From: DATGIQ01 sp035295665
Lineage (GTDB): Bacteria; Planctomycetota; Planctomycetia; Gemmatales; Gemmataceae
Assembly (NCBI GenBank): GCA_035295665.1
Contig: DATGIQ010000420.1
Span: 1-8,983, forward strand
Length of the DNA stretch: 8,983 nt
Direction of reading: 5' to 3'
The translations under genes and the position numbers were made by a program. Numbering within the stretch: the stretch's first letter is position 1; every line of letters starts with the position of its first letter. Positions 5,782 through 8,983 of this stretch are shown here, piece after piece. Under the pieces are notes generated by a model. It did no database searches and was not told the origin of the DNA. It saw only the letters and a list, made by a program, of their open reading frames with translations.

Positions 5782-7161
5782 ATGGTGGATCTTAGTGTGG
5801 AGTTCTGTGGCGTGAAAGCGCCCAATCCGTTCTGGTTAGCGTCTGCTCCACCGACCAATTCGGAGTATCAGGTTCGGCGCGCGTTCGATGCCGGGTGGGG
5901 TGGCGCCGTCTGGAAGACGATTGCCCACGAACCGATTGTCAATGTCTCGTCGCGTTACGGCAGCGTGGATTACGATGGTCGAAAAGTGTCTGGCTTGAAC
6001 AATATCGAGCTCATTACCGACCGCACGCTGGATGTCAATTTGAAGGAAATTGCCGCGGTCAAGAAAGCCTACCCCAAGCATGCACTGTTTGTCTCGCTCA
6101 TGGTGGAATCGCGGCGCGAGGCCTGGCACGACATCACCAAACGGACGCAGGACGCGGGCGCGGACGGCATCGAGCTGAACTTCGGCTGTCCGCACGGCAT
6201 GAATGAGCGCGGCATGGGATCGGCCGTTGGCCAGGTACCCGATTATGCGTGCATGATTACGTCCTGGGCCAAAGAAGTTGCCACGATCCCCGTGATGGTC
6301 AAGCTGACGCCGAACGTGGCCGACATCACCGCCATCGGCCGGGCCGCGGTCAACGGCGGGGCCGATGCGCTTTCGCTGATCAACACCCTCAACTCGGTCA
6401 TGGGCGTGGATCTCGACACCTTTTCCCCGAAACCGGCAGTGCGTGGCCAAGGGAGCCACGGCGGCTACTGCGGCCCGGCCGTCAAGCCAATCGCCCTGCA
6501 CATGGTCTCGGCCTTGGCCGGCGATCCGCAGATCCACGTGCCTCTCAGCGGCATCGGCGGCATCCAGGCCTGGCAGGATGCCGTCGAATTCATGCTTCTG
6601 GGGGCCAGCACCGTGCAAGTCTGCACCGCCGTCATGCACTACGGATTTCGCATCGTCGAGCAGCTTCAGAGCGGCCTGGAAGGGTGGATGATGGAGAAAG
6701 GCTTCCGCCGGCTCACCGATTTTGTCGGCCATTCCGTGCCGCGGATCAAGTCCTGGGGCGACCTCGACCTGAATTACAAGGTGGTCGCCGAGATCGATCC
6801 AAACAAATGCATCCATTGCGGGCTTTGTTACATTGCCTGCGAAGATGGTGCCCACCAATCGATCCGCTGGGAGCGGATGCCGACGAGCGAATTCCTCGGC
6901 CGAAATGGTCATTTGGCCCATGCGGTCCATTCGGGCGGCCTGGAGGTAGTGCCCGGAGCCGGCGGCGACACGATCAATATTTACACGATCAAGCAGGACA
7001 CCTGTGTCGGCTGCAACCTATGCAGCCTGGTGTGCCCGGTGCAAGGCTGTATCACGATGAAGGAAGTAGACACAGGAAAACCGTGCATGAGCTGGAATGC
7101 GTATCAGGCCCTGCTGGCAGAGGGCAAGACCGAGAAGATTCGGCCGCCGGAGCACGTGTAG
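5782..7161 (+). CDS. preA: Dihydropyrimidine dehydrogenase catalytic subunit PreA
   Basis: PreA reduces uracil and thymine to the 5,6-dihydro forms, the first step of reductive pyrimidine degradation, working with the FAD/NAD subunit PreT. The 459-residue product aligns along its length with E. coli PreA (411 aa) and the C-terminal half of mammalian DPD. Residues 4-315 form an FMN-binding TIM barrel: WGGAVWKTI (39-47), NFGCPHGMNERGMG (133-146) with C136 at the position of the DPD catalytic cysteine, KLTPN (174-178), INT (200-202), and SGIGGI (256-261) in the FMN phosphate region. Two 4Fe-4S motifs follow: C343-x2-C346-x2-C349-x3-C353 and C408-x2-C411-x2-C414-x3-C418. The stretch between clusters (354-407) is longer than in E. 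coli PreA, and about 30 residues extend past the second cluster. CPHGM.ERGMG is closer to DPD than the E. coli loop. preT is not in the window. A paralogous substrate range cannot be excluded. Confidence 0.93.
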   Translation: MVDLSVEFCGVKAPNPFWLASAPPTNSEYQVRRAFDAGWGGAVWKTIAHEPIVNVSSRYGSVDYDGRKVSGLNNIELITDRTLDVNLKEIAAVKKAYPKHALFVSLMVESRREAWHDITKRTQDAGADGIELNFGCPHGMNERGMGSAVGQVPDYACMITSWAKEVATIPVMVKLTPNVADITAIGRAAVNGGADALSLINTLNSVMGVDLDTFSPKPAVRGQGSHGGYCGPAVKPIALHMVSALAGDPQIHVPLSGIGGIQAWQDAVEFMLLGASTVQVCTAVMHYGFRIVEQLQSGLEGWMMEKGFRRLTDFVGHSVPRIKSWGDLDLNYKVVAEIDPNKCIHCGLCYIACEDGAHQSIRWERMPTSEFLGRNGHLAHAVHSGGLEVVPGAGGDTINIYTIKQDTCVGCNLCSLVCPVQGCITMKEVDTGKPCMSWNAYQALLAEGKTEKIRPPEHV

Positions 7162-7176
7162 CATCGGTGGCCGAAT
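7138..7176. terminator. Hairpin across the convergent ends of preA and the aminotransferase
   Basis: ATTCGGCCGCCG (7138-7149) pairs with CGGTGGCCGAAT (7165-7176) over 12 bp around a 15-base loop. One pair (7146/7168) is G-U in plus-strand RNA and C-A in minus-strand RNA. The preA stop (7159-7161) lies in the loop and the aminotransferase stop codon starts at the edge of the right arm (7178-7176 on the minus strand). The position at tail-to-tail gene ends suggests a shared terminator or mRNA 3'-end protector. Neither side has a U tract, so function as a classic intrinsic terminator is uncertain; it should be more stable in the preA transcript. Confidence 0.45.
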
Positions 7177-8609
7177 TAGCGCGACTTTGCCGGGGCCGAC
7201 GCCGGAACGATACCAAGGACCTCGTCCAGACAATCCGCCAAGAAATCCGCGTCATCCTTGGTCAGGCACATGGGCGGCTTGATGCGCAGCGTGTTCCCAA
7301 ATAACCCGCCTTTGCCAACCAGCAGCCCCCGCTCCTTGCATAGTTCGAGCACCTCGGCTGCCTCCGTGCTGGCCGGCTCTTTTGTCTGCCGGTCGCGGAC
7401 CAATTCCACGCCGAGCATGAGCCCCATGCCGCGCACTTCGCCGATGAGCGGTTGCCGCTGCTGAACTTCGAGAAGCCGGTTCTTCAAGTGGGTGCCGACC
7501 TGAAGGGCGTTGTGTTGGATATTTTCGTGGTCGATCACTTCCAGGGTGGCCAATCCCTGCGTTACAGAAACCGGGTTGCCGCCGAACGTGTTGAAGTGCA
7601 GGCGATTCTTCATGACAGCAGCGATCGCCGGCCGAGTCACACAGGCGCCCAGGGGCGCGCCGTTGCCGATCCCCTTGGCCATGGTCACCAGGTCCGGCGT
7701 CACACCCCAGTTCTGAAAACCCCAAAAATGGGTACCCGTCCGTCCGAACCCAGTCTGCACCTCGTCGGCAACGCACAGCCCGCCGTGCTTGCGCACCAGA
7801 TCGTAGGCGATCTGAAAATACTCCGGCGGCGGCGTCACCGTTCCGCCAACGCCTTGGATCGGCTCGGCGATAAAGCAGGCCACTTCACCGCATGTCTCAT
7901 AGCGGATCAGATCTTCCACATCGCGTGCACACCGAACATCGCAGCTTGGATACTCCAGGCCATACGGACAGCGGTAACAATAGCCCGGAGTGGCATATTT
8001 GACGTTGAGCGCGGAATTGGTCTTGAACTTCCAGTTGCTGTGGGCGGTAAGCCCCATGGTGGCTTGGGTGCCGCCGTGATAGCCATTGCGCAGGCTGATC
8101 ACTTCGTGGTTGCCCGTGTATTCGCGAGCAGAAAGGATGGCGAGTTCGTTTGCTTCACTGCCGCAGTTCGTGAAATAGCTGATGGACAGCCCACTGTCGG
8201 CAGGCATGTGCTCGGCGAGTTTCTTGCCGAACAGGGCGATCGTCGGGTGCAGGTAAATGGTCGTCGTGTGCTGTAGTCTGCCGATTTGTTCTTTGACCTT
8301 TTCGACCACCTGCGGGTGGCAATGGCCGACCGACACGCTGACGATGCCGGCGAAGCCGTCGAGATATTGCTTGCCGGTCTCGTCCCAGAGATACTGCATG
8401 TGGCCTTCGACGACGAGCAGCGGATTCTTGTAGTACGTGATGAGGCCGGGCGTCAGATACTGACGCCGCAAGGCAAGGACTTCGTCCCGTGAGGGACCGG
8501 TGTACGGAGCGGGTTGGTGGGAAGAAAGCGGTAGAGGCGCTCTGCGGGGCGCGGACTTGGCGGGCTGGGATTCCGACTTGATCGCGGTTGCCGCTCCGTT
8601 ACTGGCCAT
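7176..8609 (-). CDS. Class III aminotransferase, AGXT2 / beta-alanine transaminase type
   Basis: A fold-type I PLP enzyme that moves an amino group between an amine or omega-amino acid and a keto acid. The 477-residue product resembles human AGXT2 (alanine-glyoxylate / 3-aminoisobutyrate-pyruvate aminotransferase) throughout: GIVSVSVGHCHP, NCGSEANELA (149-158, PLP phosphate binding), GYHGGTQATMGLT, IAEPIQGVGG, VADEVQTGFGR (D282 binds the pyridine nitrogen), TMAKGIGNG (K312, Schiff-base lysine), FNTFGGNP, and LLVGKGGLFGNTLRI. The first 40 residues are a Ser/Pro/Ala-rich tail. Four cysteines (C211, C214, C223, C227) lie in a Cys-rich stretch at about the place of one in AGXT2. ATG 8609 is chosen because AAAGGAG (8616-8622) ends 6 bases upstream; a GTG at 8612 would be only 3 bases away. 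Next to preA, a role in consuming beta-alanine or 3-aminoisobutyrate from pyrimidine breakdown is plausible, but class III substrates cannot be read reliably from sequence. Confidence 0.88.
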   Translation of the reverse strand: MASNGAATAIKSESQPAKSAPRRAPLPLSSHQPAPYTGPSRDEVLALRRQYLTPGLITYYKNPLLVVEGHMQYLWDETGKQYLDGFAGIVSVSVGHCHPQVVEKVKEQIGRLQHTTTIYLHPTIALFGKKLAEHMPADSGLSISYFTNCGSEANELAILSAREYTGNHEVISLRNGYHGGTQATMGLTAHSNWKFKTNSALNVKYATPGYCYRCPYGLEYPSCDVRCARDVEDLIRYETCGEVACFIAEPIQGVGGTVTPPPEYFQIAYDLVRKHGGLCVADEVQTGFGRTGTHFWGFQNWGVTPDLVTMAKGIGNGAPLGACVTRPAIAAVMKNRLHFNTFGGNPVSVTQGLATLEVIDHENIQHNALQVGTHLKNRLLEVQQRQPLIGEVRGMGLMLGVELVRDRQTKEPASTEAAEVLELCKERGLLVGKGGLFGNTLRIKPPMCLTKDDADFLADCLDEVLGIVPASAPAKSR

Positions 8610-8615
8610 CACGGG

Positions 8616-8622
8616 CTCCTTT
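8616..8622 (-). promoter_or_regulatory. Ribosome binding site of the aminotransferase
   Basis: AAAGGAG on the minus strand (complement of 8616-8622) is the strongest Shine-Dalgarno match in the window. It lies 6 bases before ATG 8609 and decides between that ATG and the adjacent GTG at 8612. Confidence 0.65.
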
Positions 8623-8649
8623 CGACAAAGGACTGCGGAGACACAAAAC

Positions 8650-8983
8650 CTACGCCGCGGCGGCGGGGCTCAGAACCTGCTCTTTGCATAGTTGCAGCAC
8701 GTGGTTCAGCGCTGCAACAAGCTCATCCAGGCGGGAGACATCATAAATTTGTGGATGTCGGATGAGTGTTTGACCGTGAAGCTTACCGAAACGCCAGACG
8801 AAACCGTCCGATGCGCCCCCGTAAATAATGCGCTGAGGATCGCCGTTCAGTGTTTGCGCGGCGTGCATGGCGGCCAAGCATTGCCCCCAGCCCAGATCAA
8901 AATCATTCCGTTTGGCCTCCATGATCATCGCCAAGGGCGTTTCCATGACGTGAATGGAGAGCGGCGAGCGTTTGGCGATCAAG
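8650..8983 (-). CDS. Unrecognised protein, C-terminal part, possible PD-(D/E)XK nuclease fold (partial)
   Basis: The frame is open from the right edge to a TAG at 8652-8650, about 111 codons; the true start is outside the window. The visible part contains ETPLAMIMEAKRNDFDLGW, then GQCLAAMHAAQTLN, then IYGGASDGFVWRFGKLHG. A hydrophobic strand leading to E-A-K (E22, K24, counted from the first complete codon) followed by a helix with Q34, and then a strand with YG...G..W.F.KL, recalls PD-(D/E)XK nuclease-like proteins in which E-x-K holds the metal and Q stabilises it. A possible upstream acidic residue lies at or beyond the edge. The C-terminus ends in four alanines. The stop is 40 bases before the aminotransferase start on the same strand, so the two may share a transcript. 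The fold call is a pattern-based guess; function is unknown. Confidence 0.55.
   Translation of the reverse strand, partial: LIAKRSPLSIHVMETPLAMIMEAKRNDFDLGWGQCLAAMHAAQTLNGDPQRIIYGGASDGFVWRFGKLHGQTLIRHPQIYDVSRLDELVAALNHVLQLCKEQVLSPAAAA

Noticed and set aside
5836..6930. 364-codon minus-strand frame opposite preA
   Set aside because: A long mirror frame caused by the high third-position GC of preA; it has no domain of its own, whereas preA matches its family throughout.
8650..8982. Complete 110-residue gene starting at TTG 8982
   Set aside because: The frame is open to the window edge and the sequence looks like the inside of a longer protein, so this is treated as a partial gene.

Overview
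This is a GC-rich (roughly 60%) bacterial segment that most likely comes from a planctomycete. Two things point there. The truncated protein at the left edge begins with a version of the planctomycete LEPR-type N-terminal motif. A short gene remnant after carB also looks like the start of a planctomycete-type ECF sigma factor. Most starts lack a strong Shine-Dalgarno sequence, which fits that phylum. The assignment is inferred from these features, not from a database search.

Layout: (1) <1-549, minus: N-terminal 183 residues of a CAP/SCP-domain protein, probably exported. (2) 550-1384: about 835 bases without a convincing gene, holding three strong hairpins (601-747) and a candidate carB promoter with a palindrome. 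(3) 1385-4702, plus: carB, the large subunit of carbamoyl-phosphate synthase, intact. (4) 4703-5211: noncoding stretch with an ECF sigma factor remnant on the minus strand, a small inverted repeat, a good extended -10 promoter and a 70-base nested palindrome. (5) 5212-5742, plus: small FHA-domain protein. (6) 5782-7161, plus, 39 bases later: preA, the FMN/Fe-S catalytic subunit of dihydropyrimidine dehydrogenase. (7) 7176-8609, minus, convergent with preA: class III PLP aminotransferase of the AGXT2 / beta-alanine transaminase type. (8) 8650->8983, minus: C-terminal part of an unrecognised protein with an E-A-K motif suggestive of a PD-(D/E)XK nuclease fold.

The shared theme is pyrimidine metabolism. 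CarB makes carbamoyl phosphate for de novo pyrimidine (and arginine) synthesis. PreA reduces uracil and thymine in the first step of the reductive degradation route, and an AGXT2-type aminotransferase can remove the beta-alanine or 3-aminoisobutyrate produced at the end of that route. The middle enzymes (dihydropyrimidinase, beta-ureidopropionase) and the PreT partner are not in the window. I see no mobile element, CRISPR array, tRNA or rRNA, and no clear new multi-gene system. The unusual content lies mainly in the noncoding structures, the sigma factor remnant and the FHA-preA pairing.
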